Positions 35,345 through 43,753 of a DNA stretch of 64,000 nt are shown here, one piece after another; position 1 is the first letter of the stretch, and each line of letters starts with the position of its first letter. This DNA comes from Bacteroidales bacterium (GTDB lineage: Bacteria > Bacteroidota > Bacteroidia > Bacteroidales > Tenuifilaceae), in contig JAQVYY010000004.1 in assembly GCA_028708425.1 (NCBI GenBank), positions 1-64,000 on the forward strand, given 5' to 3'. Made by a program: the position numbers and the translations under genes. The notes beneath the pieces were generated by a model. It saw only the letters and a list, made by a program, of their open reading frames with translations, was not told the origin of the DNA and ran no database searches.

Positions 35345-36457
35345 ATGCACTTAAAGCAACTTAACTTACTGAATTTCAAATCATACAATCAGGTTGATAT
35401 AAAGCTGCATCCTAAGGTTAACTGCTTTGTAGGAAATAATGGCGTGGGCAAAACCAACCTACTCGATTCTATTTTCTACCTCTCGATGTGTAAAAGCAAC
35501 TTTAACTCCATCGACTATCAAAATATTAAGCATGAAACGGATTTTTTTCTAATTCAGGGCAACTATACTCGCTATGGAAAGGATGAAAATATTCTTTGCT
35601 CGGTAAAACAAGAATCGGGGAAAAAGTTTAAAAAAAATGGGAAGGCTTACAATAGGCTTGCCGATCATATTGGTTTTTTACCCATCGTAATAATTTCACC
35701 CGCCGACTCGTCGCTTATTTTAGATGGTAGTGAGGAACGACGCAAGTTTATGAATGGGGTAATTTCTCAGTACAATTTACCCTACCTAAACAACGTGCTT
35801 AAATACAATAAGCTGCTAGCTAACAGGAATAAACTTTTAAAAAACAAGGGGTACTCCAAAGCAGGATTACTTGACCTGTTAGACGTTATCGATAGTCAAA
35901 TGAGTAGCTTGGCACAGTTTATTTATGAACATAGGGTTGATTTTTCTAAAAAACTCACACCGCTATTTCAGGATTACTATCAAAAGGTGTCAACTGGGGA
36001 TGAGGTAGTTGAGCTAACATACCAATCGGATATTGCTGAAAAAAATCTTAAAGCCCATCTAACCGAATCGTTTGAAAAGGATAGAATTGTTCAGCACACC
36101 ACAAGGGGTATTCACAGGGATGATCTGATACTATCGTTAAATAATCACCCTATAAAAAAAGAGGGCTCGCAGGGACAGCAAAAAACTTACCTCATCGCCC
36201 TAAAATTAGGACAATTCAACTTTATTGAGCAGCTCTCGGGGGTAAAACCCATTTTACTGCTGGATGATATTTTTGATAAGCTAGATACGACCCGAGTTGA
36301 ACAATTCATTAAGCTAGTTTCGGACCATACATTCGGGCAAATATTTATTACGGATACCAATAGGCTACGTTTAAACAACATTTTAAAAAAAATAAACAGC
36401 GGCTACCATCTATTTAATGTTGAAAACAATAGCGTTGAACTAATTGACGCACAATAG
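35345..36457 (+). CDS. recF: DNA replication/repair protein RecF
   Basis: A 370-residue SMC-like ATPase that loads RecA at single-strand gaps through RecOR. The N-terminal MHLKQLNLLNFKSYNQ, Walker A GNNGVGKTNLLDSI (residues about 33-46), the signature-like GSQGQQKTYLIALKLGQF and Walker B ILLLDDIFDKLD are all characteristic. A longer frame beginning at 35240 was rejected because it precedes the promoter motif and adds 35 residues absent from the family. The gene is followed after seven bases by a DUF721 (DciA-like) gene; recF next to dciA-like genes is a recurring arrangement. Confidence 0.95.
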   Translation: MHLKQLNLLNFKSYNQVDIKLHPKVNCFVGNNGVGKTNLLDSIFYLSMCKSNFNSIDYQNIKHETDFFLIQGNYTRYGKDENILCSVKQESGKKFKKNGKAYNRLADHIGFLPIVIISPADSSLILDGSEERRKFMNGVISQYNLPYLNNVLKYNKLLANRNKLLKNKGYSKAGLLDLLDVIDSQMSSLAQFIYEHRVDFSKKLTPLFQDYYQKVSTGDEVVELTYQSDIAEKNLKAHLTESFEKDRIVQHTTRGIHRDDLILSLNNHPIKKEGSQGQQKTYLIALKLGQFNFIEQLSGVKPILLLDDIFDKLDTTRVEQFIKLVSDHTFGQIFITDTNRLRLNNILKKINSGYHLFNVENNSVELIDAQ

Positions 36458-36464
36458 AATATTC

Positions 36465-36749
36465 ATGAGCAAAGTAATTACACTTGGCGATGCCATTAAG
36501 GAGTTTTTAAAAGAGTACAAGTACAGCCATAAGCTAAAAGCCTCGGAAGCAATAAACGCCTGGCCCGTTGTTATGGGTAAAAACATACAGGCGTACACCT
36601 TGCGGGTATATATGAACGGCAACAAGCTTATTGTTCACCTAAAATCATCGGTTTTAAGAAACGAGCTGTATATGCACCGCTCAAAAATAAGGGATTCTAT
36701 AAATCAGCACCTTGGGTCGGATGTGGTAAAAGAAGTGATTTTAAAGTAG
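36465..36749 (+). CDS. DUF721 protein, DciA-like
   Basis: A 94-residue protein of the DUF721 family; DciA members help load the replicative helicase DnaB in bacteria lacking DnaC. The pattern ITLGDAIKEFLKEY, AWPVVMGKNIQAYTLRVYMNG and LIVHLKSSVLRNELYMHR matches the family core, a KH-like domain. The ATG at 36465 gives the standard start; an earlier in-frame start at 36444 overlaps the recF end. It is probably cotranscribed with recF and ends two bases from the ndk stop on the opposite strand. Confidence 0.85.
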   Translation: MSKVITLGDAIKEFLKEYKYSHKLKASEAINAWPVVMGKNIQAYTLRVYMNGNKLIVHLKSSVLRNELYMHRSKIRDSINQHLGSDVVKEVILK

Positions 36750-36751
36750 GG

Positions 36752-37174
36752 CTAATCGAGAATATCTTTCTGAGCAAAGAAAAATGACCACTCTTTTTGG
36801 GCATTTTCATCACTATCGGCTCCATGCACCGCATTCTGAGTAATTGTTTCACCAAAAAGATTACGAATGGTACCCTCAGCCGCATCGTGCGGGTTTGTTG
36901 AGCCTATTAACGCTCTATAATCGGCCACTGCATTGCTTTTTTCGAGTACTAAAGCCACAACAGGCCCCGAGCTAATAAACGTGGTTAACCTATCAAAAAA
37001 CTCCTTCCCTTTATGTACAGCGTAAAACCGTTCGGCATCGAATTTACTAAGCTTAACCATTCTCATTGCTTTTAGCGTAAAACCTGCCTGTATAATACGT
37101 AAAATAATTTCGCCGTGATAATTATTACGAACGGCATCGGGTTTAATAAGAGCAAATGTGCGATTAGTATCCAT
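36752..37174 (-). CDS. ndk: Nucleoside diphosphate kinase
   Basis: A 140-residue enzyme transferring the gamma-phosphate between nucleoside triphosphates and diphosphates. FALIKPDAVRNN is at residues 7-18, and the phospho-His site is His117 in NAVHGADSDENA. Length is typical for bacterial Ndk. It is convergent with the DciA-like gene and divergent from the DHH phosphoesterase gene. Confidence 0.97.
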   Translation of the reverse strand: MDTNRTFALIKPDAVRNNYHGEIILRIIQAGFTLKAMRMVKLSKFDAERFYAVHKGKEFFDRLTTFISSGPVVALVLEKSNAVADYRALIGSTNPHDAAEGTIRNLFGETITQNAVHGADSDENAQKEWSFFFAQKDILD

Positions 37175-37236
37175 TTTTGTCGATTTAAACCACTAAGTTA
37201 GCATATTATTGATAGGTTAGTAAAAATAATTTATGC

Positions 37237-37244
37237 TAACTTTG
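37237..37244 (+). promoter_or_regulatory. Candidate -7 element (TAACTTTG) for the DHH phosphoesterase operon
   Basis: It matches TAnnTTTG, 22 bases before the ATG at 37267. Confidence 0.5.
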
Positions 37245-37266
37245 AATTTTTAAAAATCATGTTGTA

Positions 37267-38295
37267 ATGTGTCAAATTTCAGTCTCAAAATCAGAACAAA
37301 TTCTAGCGTTACTAAAGAGTAACCCCAATATTATAATAACTACACATAGTAACCCCGATGGCGATGCCATTGGCTCATCGCTGGGACTTTTTCACATGCT
37401 TAAAACGCTTGGAATAAAAACAAGCATTGTTATCCCCAACGAGATACCCGATTTCTTGGCTTGGCTACCCGGAAGTGAAGAGATTGTTCGGTTCTCAAAA
37501 CAGAAAGAGGCTGCTCAAAAACTTATTGGGGAAGCCAACGTTATTTTTGCCTTAGATTTTAATGGGCCTGGGCGACTTGAAGAGATGAAAGGCGATTTTT
37601 CTAACTCGAAGGCAATAAAGATTCTTATCGATCATCACCCACATCCAGAGGATATTTTCGACTGGAAACTTTCGGAAACTAAAGCCAGCTCAACAGCCGA
37701 GCTAGTTTACGAATTTGCAACGATACTTAACGCCGAAAGTAAGATAAATCTACAAGCAGCTCAAAGTATTTTTACTGGAATTATGACCGATACAGGCTCG
37801 TTTAGCTATGGCTGTTCAAACCCCCGAACATTCGAAATTGCAGCCAAACTCATATCTAAGGGAGCAAAAGTTGAAGAGATACAGCAACAGGTATACAACA
37901 ACTTCTCAGAAAATAGGATGCGCTTGATGGGTCATGCCCTGACAAATAAGATGAAAGTTTTTCCAGCGTACCGCTCGGCATTTATTTCGCTAACCCGCAA
38001 AGAGCTTAATCAGTTTAAGTACAAAATTGGCGATACGGAGGGTTTGGTAAACCTCCCTCTATCCATTAAAAACATCATTTTTTCGGCTCTACTAATAGAA
38101 AATACAGATTACGTTAAGGTTTCGTTACGCTCAGCCGGGAATTTTGAGGCCAATAAAATTTGCGAAAAGTATTTTAATGGTGGTGGTCATATTAATGCTG
38201 CGGGCGGAAAATCATTTGTGCCGCTAAGCGAAACCGAAGAAAAGTTTATAGAGATTTTGAAAAAACATCAAAACGAGCTAAAACATGCCCGCTAA
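37267..38295 (+). CDS. DHH/DHHA1 phosphoesterase (NrnA-like)
   Basis: A 342-residue enzyme of the DHH family. N-terminal metal-binding motifs are THSNPDGDAIGSS (about 27-39) and the namesake LIDHHPHP (about 122-129); the C-terminal DHHA1 domain has the substrate-binding GGGHINAAGG. NrnA-type members degrade nano-RNA and/or dephosphorylate 3'-phosphoadenosine 5'-phosphate. The gene leads an apparent operon with four FKBP-like lipoprotein genes, overlapping the first by 11 bases. A DHH gene next to gldI-like FKBP genes is, from memory, a recurring Bacteroidota arrangement. Confidence 0.92.
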   Translation: MCQISVSKSEQILALLKSNPNIIITTHSNPDGDAIGSSLGLFHMLKTLGIKTSIVIPNEIPDFLAWLPGSEEIVRFSKQKEAAQKLIGEANVIFALDFNGPGRLEEMKGDFSNSKAIKILIDHHPHPEDIFDWKLSETKASSTAELVYEFATILNAESKINLQAAQSIFTGIMTDTGSFSYGCSNPRTFEIAAKLISKGAKVEEIQQQVYNNFSENRMRLMGHALTNKMKVFPAYRSAFISLTRKELNQFKYKIGDTEGLVNLPLSIKNIIFSALLIENTDYVKVSLRSAGNFEANKICEKYFNGGGHINAAGGKSFVPLSETEEKFIEILKKHQNELKHAR

Positions 38296-38821
38296 AAATC
38301 TATTCATTCTTATAGCTATTATTGCTTGCCTAACAGGTTGTAAGAGTAAAAATAGTAGCGCGCCCAAGACAACCGTAGGCGAAGCAAAAAAGAAATTCGA
38401 AATAGTTAACAAAGCCCTCGTTCAGAAAGATAAAGAACGTATTTTAGCCTATATCGAGAGGCATAAGCTCGATGGGATGCATGAAAACAAGTCGGGGCTG
38501 TACTACCTGATTTGGGGTAAGATAAGCGGTAGTAAGGTAAAAGAGGGCGATATTGTACTAATTAATTACAAGGTTGAACTACTAGACGGAACCCTTTGTT
38601 ATAATACGTTTACCAGCAATTCCCCAAAAGAATTCATGGTGAGCAAGGGAGGCGTTGAAGCAGGATTGGAGATGGCCGTACTTATGATGTACCCAGGGCA
38701 AAAGGGGAAGTTTATTATGCCCCCACATTTAGCCCATGGGCTTTTAGGCGATAACGATAAAATCCCTCCCATGGCCGTTCTAGTATTCGATGTTGAACTT
38801 TTGGCTGTAATTGAAAGTTAA
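38285..38821 (+). CDS. FKBP-type lipoprotein 1 (one domain)
   Basis: A 178-residue lipoprotein with lipobox CLTGC (Cys19). After a helical segment of about 60 residues comes one FKBP-fold domain (about 75-175): EGDIVLINYKVELLDGTLCYN, then VEAGLEMAVLMMYPGQKGKFIMPP, and VLVFDVELL at the end. The core Tyr and the VxxGLE loop are present, but the FD pair of canonical FKBPs is CY here, and the usual YG is HG. It may be a chaperone or structural relative rather than an efficient prolyl isomerase. GldI of gliding Bacteroidota is a similar FKBP lipoprotein. Confidence 0.82.
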   Translation: MPAKNLFILIAIIACLTGCKSKNSSAPKTTVGEAKKKFEIVNKALVQKDKERILAYIERHKLDGMHENKSGLYYLIWGKISGSKVKEGDIVLINYKVELLDGTLCYNTFTSNSPKEFMVSKGGVEAGLEMAVLMMYPGQKGKFIMPPHLAHGLLGDNDKIPPMAVLVFDVELLAVIES

Positions 38822-38876
38822 TTACTTTTTTTTATACCTTTACCATTATTTTAAGTAAAACCCAAAAGAGGCTTCG

Positions 38877-39758
38877 ATGAGATACCTTAAACTTTTTATA
38901 CTAGTACTTACTACCACGCTTGCCGGATGCAGCAACGAATCGCCACTATTTCCCAACTTCTCGGTAACCCGCACAGGTATACACTACCAACGAATAACGC
39001 TTGGCGAAGAAACCACACAGGCTGAGCCAACCAACTACATTACTGTTAACATTGCCTATCGCACCCCTGCCGACTCGCTCTTCTTTCACGGTGTACGAAC
39101 TTTTCAGCTTACTGAGCCTCAGTTTGAGGGTTCAATAGACGAGTGCTTCGCCATGCTTGCAAAGGGCGATAGCGCAACATTTTACATCTCGGCACATAAC
39201 TTTTTTACAAGAACACTCGAAACACACACACCAAATTTTTTAGATTCACTGGATTTCTTAAGAGTTGATGTGATGATGCTCGATATTTTAACCTCAAAAG
39301 AATACGAGCAGCAAAAGGAGGTTTTTATACATTGGATTGAAGACTTTGGCGATTACGAGCAGGTTATCCTTAGACAGTATATCGAAGACCAGAGCTTAAG
39401 CCTAGAAAGCACTCCATCGGGGATACATTACCTGCCGCTTAAAAAGGGGCATGGCAATAAAATTGAACAAGGCGATACCCTAACCATACACTACGAAGGG
39501 AGATTTTTTAACGGGAAGTATTTCGATTCAACGCTTAAACGCAATGAACCATTTCAGTTTGTTTACGGACAAAAATGGCAGGTAATTCCGGGTCTCGAGG
39601 AGGCTATCGGTATGATGTATCCTGGCGAAAAATCTATGTTCATAATTCCATCATTTATGGCTTTCGGACAGGGAGGCAGTTCAACAGGTATCGTTCCTGC
39701 TTTTACCCCCGTTATTTTTGAAGTTGAAATAGTTGAAGTAAAACCGCTTAACCCGTGA
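38877..39758 (+). CDS. FKBP-type lipoprotein 2 (two domains, C-terminal one canonical)
   Basis: A 293-residue lipoprotein with lipobox TLAGC (Cys18). The C-terminal domain (about 190-290) is a near-canonical FKBP: GDTLTIHYEGRFFNGKYFDS, PFQFVYGQKWQVIPGLEEAI, and FEVEIVEV. The N-terminal domain (about 45-140) has the same fold pattern but lacks the catalytic residues. Of the four tandem FKBP proteins this is the one most likely to be an active prolyl cis-trans isomerase in the periplasm or at the outer membrane. Its TGA overlaps the GTG start of the next gene. Confidence 0.87.
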   Translation: MRYLKLFILVLTTTLAGCSNESPLFPNFSVTRTGIHYQRITLGEETTQAEPTNYITVNIAYRTPADSLFFHGVRTFQLTEPQFEGSIDECFAMLAKGDSATFYISAHNFFTRTLETHTPNFLDSLDFLRVDVMMLDILTSKEYEQQKEVFIHWIEDFGDYEQVILRQYIEDQSLSLESTPSGIHYLPLKKGHGNKIEQGDTLTIHYEGRFFNGKYFDSTLKRNEPFQFVYGQKWQVIPGLEEAIGMMYPGEKSMFIIPSFMAFGQGGSSTGIVPAFTPVIFEVEIVEVKPLNP

Positions 39759-40648
39759 AAACGCTCCGAATAGTACTACTTATTACCCTTGCCGTCTTAT
39801 TTTGCAAATGCAATAAATCTCTCATTGAAGAAAACGAGGTGGCGAATAACAAGCTAATTGAGAAGGCGCTAGAAAGTAGTAACATCGATTACATTAAAGA
39901 GAATGGGATTTACACCTACGTACTAAAAAAGGGGTATGGCTATCAGCTAGCCGATGGCGATTCTATAGCCTTTTGGTATATAGCCAGCACGCTCAAGGGA
40001 GAAATTTTCGATACAAATATTTCTCAAATTGCCGACTCTACAGGTATTGATATGCAGGGTAGGAATATGAATCCCATTGAGGCTATTGTAGGAGACGACA
40101 CATTCATTCAAGGGCTTACCCTTGGCCTCCCCCTTTGCCGCGAGGGGCAATGGAACTCTCTTCTTTTTTCATCAACCTACGGATACCAAGATATACGCAC
40201 GGGTAGTGTTGAGCCGTGGAGCCCTCTTGTTTTCGATGTTTTTATAATTTACGTTAAAAATAAAAAAATAGCTCTTGAGCAAAATAATATCAGTAACTTT
40301 GTAGCTGGTTCGAGCGGCTTTATTCCCGACTCAACCGGACTATGGATTAAATCGGTTAGCCAGGGCGAGCTAAATGCTAAACCAATGCCCGGTGATACTA
40401 TTTTTGGAGCATACAAGTTATTAACATTAGAACAAAGCCTAATTGAACAAACCGAGGGGGAAAGCGAAATGATAGTCCTTAACAACAACATTTTAGAGGG
40501 TATTCTGTATGGATTTTTAAAGCTTGCCCCTGGCGATGAAATGCATATGGTAATCCCATCGCCTTTGGGGTATGGCATCAACGGAAGTGAGAATATTGCA
40601 CCCTACACACCCCTGTTTTGTGAGATTAAACTTGATAGCATTAAATAA
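39755..40648 (+). CDS. FKBP-type lipoprotein 3 (two divergent domains)
   Basis: A 297-residue lipoprotein starting with GTG, whose GTGA overlaps the previous stop codon, implying translational coupling. The signal ends LFCKC with candidate acylated Cys20 (lipobox imperfect). Domain 1 (about 60-165) retains EIFDTN and a FIQGLTLGLPL loop plus STYGY. Domain 2 (about 200-295) has ILEGILYGFLKLAPGDEMHM and SPLGYGIN but lacks the FD pair. Probably binding or scaffold domains rather than strong isomerases. Confidence 0.78.
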   Translation: MKTLRIVLLITLAVLFCKCNKSLIEENEVANNKLIEKALESSNIDYIKENGIYTYVLKKGYGYQLADGDSIAFWYIASTLKGEIFDTNISQIADSTGIDMQGRNMNPIEAIVGDDTFIQGLTLGLPLCREGQWNSLLFSSTYGYQDIRTGSVEPWSPLVFDVFIIYVKNKKIALEQNNISNFVAGSSGFIPDSTGLWIKSVSQGELNAKPMPGDTIFGAYKLLTLEQSLIEQTEGESEMIVLNNNILEGILYGFLKLAPGDEMHMVIPSPLGYGINGSENIAPYTPLFCEIKLDSIK

Positions 40649-40662
40649 CAAATAGCATTACA

Positions 40663-41709
40663 ATGACTAAAAGAATTATAGTTTTTACACTAACATGCCT
40701 AAGTCTAATATTTTTAGGATCGTGTGAAAAAGAGGTGAATAATGGTCCAAGCGAAGAGCTAATGCGGCTCCGTGCATATATAAAAGTTCTAAAAATGGAA
40801 AACCCCGATATCATAATCGACTCTACCGAATCGGGTTTATATTACATTACCGAAATAGAAGGCAATGGCAGCACTCCACAGAAAGATGAGTTTATACTCT
40901 TTGACTACACAGCCTACGATTTGGATGAGGATGCCTACGAAACAACCATTAAGGAAGATGCAGAACTACATGATATATACTTAAAAACAACCCACTACAC
41001 CCAAAAGTACATCCAGTACAAAAATGAAAGAACAAAAATCATTAAAGGCTTAGAGGAAGGTTTTTCGCTAATTAAAAAGGGGGCAAAAGTTAAGTTTATC
41101 ATGCCATCTAGCTTAGCTTACGGTGCTAGCGGTTACAAATCACTCATACCCTACACCTCTGTTATTTTTGATATTGACTTTACCGACATAATTACCAACG
41201 CTAAAGAGCACGAACTAGAAATAATAAAAGAATACATTTCGGTTAACTATCCCAACCTTACACCAGCCAATGTTGCCTCCGAGCTCGAGAATGAGGGGGT
41301 GTATATTCTAGAGCAATCGGAAATAGAGATTGAACCCGACGAGGATGGCAATATTGACGATGACCCCTATCAAGTTATTGTTGATGATGATGTTGTAAAG
41401 GTTAACTATGCAGGTCGTTTTACAGACAACTGGCTATTTGACACAAATATAAAGTCGGTAGACGAGGATAACGACACGTATAATTCTAGTAAAAGTTATG
41501 AGCCCATTGAGATAAAAATTGGAGGTTCGGGCTATATTGAAGGTTTTTCAATGGCAATTAAAAAGTTGAAGACCAATACAAAAGCTAAAGTTATAATACT
41601 AAGCGAGTACGCCTACGGGGAATTTGGCGATGGGAAAAATATCCAACCCCACACCCCGCTAATTTTTAAACTTGAGGTGCTTAATAAAACTACCGAAGTA
41701 AACGATTAG
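40663..41709 (+). CDS. FKBP-type lipoprotein 4 (two domains)
   Basis: A 348-residue lipoprotein with lipobox FLGSC (Cys21). Domain 1 (about 65-185) includes IIKGLEEGFSLIKKGAKVKF and SSLAYGASGY. Domain 2 (about 235-345) includes VKVNYAGRFTDNWLFDTNI, YIEGFSMAIKKL, SEYAYGEFGDG and a final LIFKLEVL. Both have the FKBP YG motif; domain 2 also keeps FD. A highly acidic linker (EPDEDGNIDDDPY) joins them. It is the last gene of the operon and converges with the RsmI-like gene, seven bases apart. Confidence 0.82.
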   Translation: MTKRIIVFTLTCLSLIFLGSCEKEVNNGPSEELMRLRAYIKVLKMENPDIIIDSTESGLYYITEIEGNGSTPQKDEFILFDYTAYDLDEDAYETTIKEDAELHDIYLKTTHYTQKYIQYKNERTKIIKGLEEGFSLIKKGAKVKFIMPSSLAYGASGYKSLIPYTSVIFDIDFTDIITNAKEHELEIIKEYISVNYPNLTPANVASELENEGVYILEQSEIEIEPDEDGNIDDDPYQVIVDDDVVKVNYAGRFTDNWLFDTNIKSVDEDNDTYNSSKSYEPIEIKIGGSGYIEGFSMAIKKLKTNTKAKVIILSEYAYGEFGDGKNIQPHTPLIFKLEVLNKTTEVND

Positions 41710-41716
41710 AACAATC

Positions 41717-42433
41717 TTATAAAACCTGAATACCAAATATGCTCGGTCTTTTATGAAGATTGGGCATTTTGCTATTACGCCACTCTCCCACAGTTTTGGT
41801 GCAAATAAACTCGGTTTGCATTGTTAAATCGGTGGAAACATGTAAAAGGGTTTGAGGATGAAGCGTACTAAGCATCGATTCCATCAATTTATTATTTCGA
41901 TAGGGTGTTTCAATAAAAAACTGGGCTTGCTTCTCAATTTTTGAGCGTTGCTCAAGCTGTTTTATTCGTCGGGCTCTAGCATCTTCTTTAATTGGTAGGT
42001 AACCAACAAACGCAAAGTTTTGCCCATTTAAACCACTTCCCATAAGCGCCAAAACAATTGAGCTGGGCCCCGTTAAGGGTACTACTTTTACACCTTTAGC
42101 ATGAGCAAGTGCAACCAAACTTGCTCCTGGATCGGCCATTGCAGGAACGCCAGCCTCCGCGATAAGTCCTACTGAAATACCGTTTAGCAAGGGTGCAAGT
42201 AATTTGGGCACTTCCTGAAAAGAGGTGTGTTCGCTAAGCTCTTCGAAATGTAAATCTGTAATTGGAACTGGCATTCCAAGTCTTGAAAGGTAACGCCTAG
42301 CGGTGCGCACATCCTCAACAACAAAGTGAGTAAGCTGTTTAGTTTTAGCAAGAACAAATTCAGGAATTACATCGGCAATACGCTCGCCACCCAACGTTGT
42401 AGGCAAAAGGTAAAGTGTTCCAAATAAGACCAT
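41717..42433 (-). CDS. SAM-dependent methyltransferase of the RsmI/tetrapyrrole methylase fold
   Basis: A 238-residue protein. The start GTLYLLPTTLGGERI and the SAM-binding sequences LIAEAGVPAMADPGASLVAL and VVPLTGPSSIVLALMGSGLNGQNFAFVGYLP match the RsmI family, which 2'-O-methylates C1402 of 16S rRNA. RsmI proper usually begins LYLVATPIGN, so this may be the Bacteroidota paralogue of unknown target. The ATG at 42433 was chosen because a longer frame starting TTG at 42475 begins inside repeat copy 9. Confidence 0.85.
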   Translation of the reverse strand: MVLFGTLYLLPTTLGGERIADVIPEFVLAKTKQLTHFVVEDVRTARRYLSRLGMPVPITDLHFEELSEHTSFQEVPKLLAPLLNGISVGLIAEAGVPAMADPGASLVALAHAKGVKVVPLTGPSSIVLALMGSGLNGQNFAFVGYLPIKEDARARRIKQLEQRSKIEKQAQFFIETPYRNNKLMESMLSTLHPQTLLHVSTDLTMQTEFICTKTVGEWRNSKMPNLHKRPSIFGIQVL

Positions 42434-42466
42434 GAAATTAATTTTAATTATGTGTGCTAAAGGTAA

Positions 42467-42615
42467 TAACCCCAATTATTCATTCGAATAATTTCTGTCT
42501 CCGACATCGACCAAGTTTCACAACCAATTTTATTGCCCAAAATTGGGCTCAACTAGGTCGGGGTAACCCGCATTTGCATTCATCTTTAACAAAAAACATG
42601 AATAATGCGTGATAA
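42467..42615 (+). repeat. Four-hairpin dispersed repeat, copy 9 (full length)
   Basis: It runs from TAACCCCAATTATTC to AATGCGTGATAA. The loop of the last hairpin is changed to ACAAAAAACATG. It lies between the start of the RsmI-like gene and the terminator of the ackA-ptb-buk operon. Confidence 0.88.
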
Positions 42616-42642
42616 AAAATGCCCAGGTTCTCGGGCATTTTC
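42614..42642 (-). terminator. Terminator of the ackA-ptb-buk operon
   Basis: On the minus strand AAAATGCCC, a short loop and GGGCATTTTTT form a hairpin with a T-run, 18 bases beyond the buk stop and abutting repeat copy 9. Confidence 0.8.
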
Positions 42643-42659
42643 TTCACGAAATAGAAATT

Positions 42660-43736
42660 CTACTTATACTCATGGGGTAAAACATCACCCCTTAGTACCA
42701 TTAATCCGTTTATGGCAAGAGCTTGCATCTCATCTTCGCCTGGGTAAACTGCAACCGGCCCTATAAAGTTCACCATATCCCTAACGTAATCAACAAGATA
42801 TGTACTATGTGCAATACCTCCCGTGAGGATAATGCCATCAACCCTACCCTTAAGAACTACCCCCATTTGGCCAATTGCTTTAGCAATATTGTACGCCATC
42901 GCATCCTGAATTAGCTGGGCCTTCTTATCGCCTGACTTAGCCTTCATCTCTACAGCATAGGCGTCATTAGTATCCAAATGGGCAACCATTCCGCCCCGCC
43001 CCTTAATCATTAGTTTCACCTCCTCAAATGTGTGCTCGCCGCTAAAACAAAGCTTAGCAAGCTGACCAGCAGGAATAGTACCAGCACGTTCAGGAGAGAA
43101 AGGTCCCTCGCCATCGAGAGCGTTATTTACATCAATTACCCGTCCCATGTAATGCGCACCAACCGAAATACCTCCCCCTAAGTGTGCAACAATAAGGTTA
43201 AGCTCCTCGTACTTTTTATCGAGACTTTTTGCATACTGTCGGGCAATAGCTTTTTGGTTTAGCGCATGAAATATTGATATTCTTTCGAACTTTGGATGCC
43301 CCGAAATACGAGCCACATCTTGCAGCTCATCAACCACAACGGGGTCGGCAATATAGGCCTTTGCATTGGGAAGGCTGCGAGCTATATCGTCGGCAATTAA
43401 AGCCCCTAAATTACTAGCATGCTCACCCATTATGGCATTTTCTATATCCTTCTTCATGCTATCGTTCACAGTAAAAATACCCGACTCAATTGGCTTAATT
43501 AGCCCACCACGCCCAACAATTGCAGAAAGTTTATTTAGGTCGATATCAGCATCCTCGAGTTCTTTCATTATCACATCCTTACGGAACTCAAACTGATCGA
43601 CAACACGCTTAAATCGAACCAATTCATCGGAGTTATGCCTAATGGTTTTTAAAAAAACCGACTTGGTATTCTGGTAAACCGCAACCTTGGTTGAAGTTGA
43701 GCCTGGATTGATTGCTAAAATTAAAAATTCATTCAT
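42660..43736 (-). CDS. buk: Butyrate kinase
   Basis: A 358-residue enzyme of the acetate/butyrate kinase (ASKHA) family making ATP from butyryl phosphate (or a branched acyl phosphate). INPGSTSTKVAVY is the N-terminal phosphate loop; AHLGGGISVGAH and ILTGGIAHS are the adenosine and second phosphate motifs. Length fits Buk and is shorter than acetate kinase. It lies 17 bases downstream of ptb and ends the operon, with a terminator after it. Confidence 0.95.
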   Translation of the reverse strand: MNEFLILAINPGSTSTKVAVYQNTKSVFLKTIRHNSDELVRFKRVVDQFEFRKDVIMKELEDADIDLNKLSAIVGRGGLIKPIESGIFTVNDSMKKDIENAIMGEHASNLGALIADDIARSLPNAKAYIADPVVVDELQDVARISGHPKFERISIFHALNQKAIARQYAKSLDKKYEELNLIVAHLGGGISVGAHYMGRVIDVNNALDGEGPFSPERAGTIPAGQLAKLCFSGEHTFEEVKLMIKGRGGMVAHLDTNDAYAVEMKAKSGDKKAQLIQDAMAYNIAKAIGQMGVVLKGRVDGIILTGGIAHSTYLVDYVRDMVNFIGPVAVYPGEDEMQALAINGLMVLRGDVLPHEYK

Positions 43737-43753
43737 CGCTAATCCCTATTTTG

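Noticed and set aside
42434-42475. TTG start of the RsmI-like gene inside repeat copy 9
   Set aside because: The ATG at 42433 gives the family N-terminus; the extension is repeat-derived.
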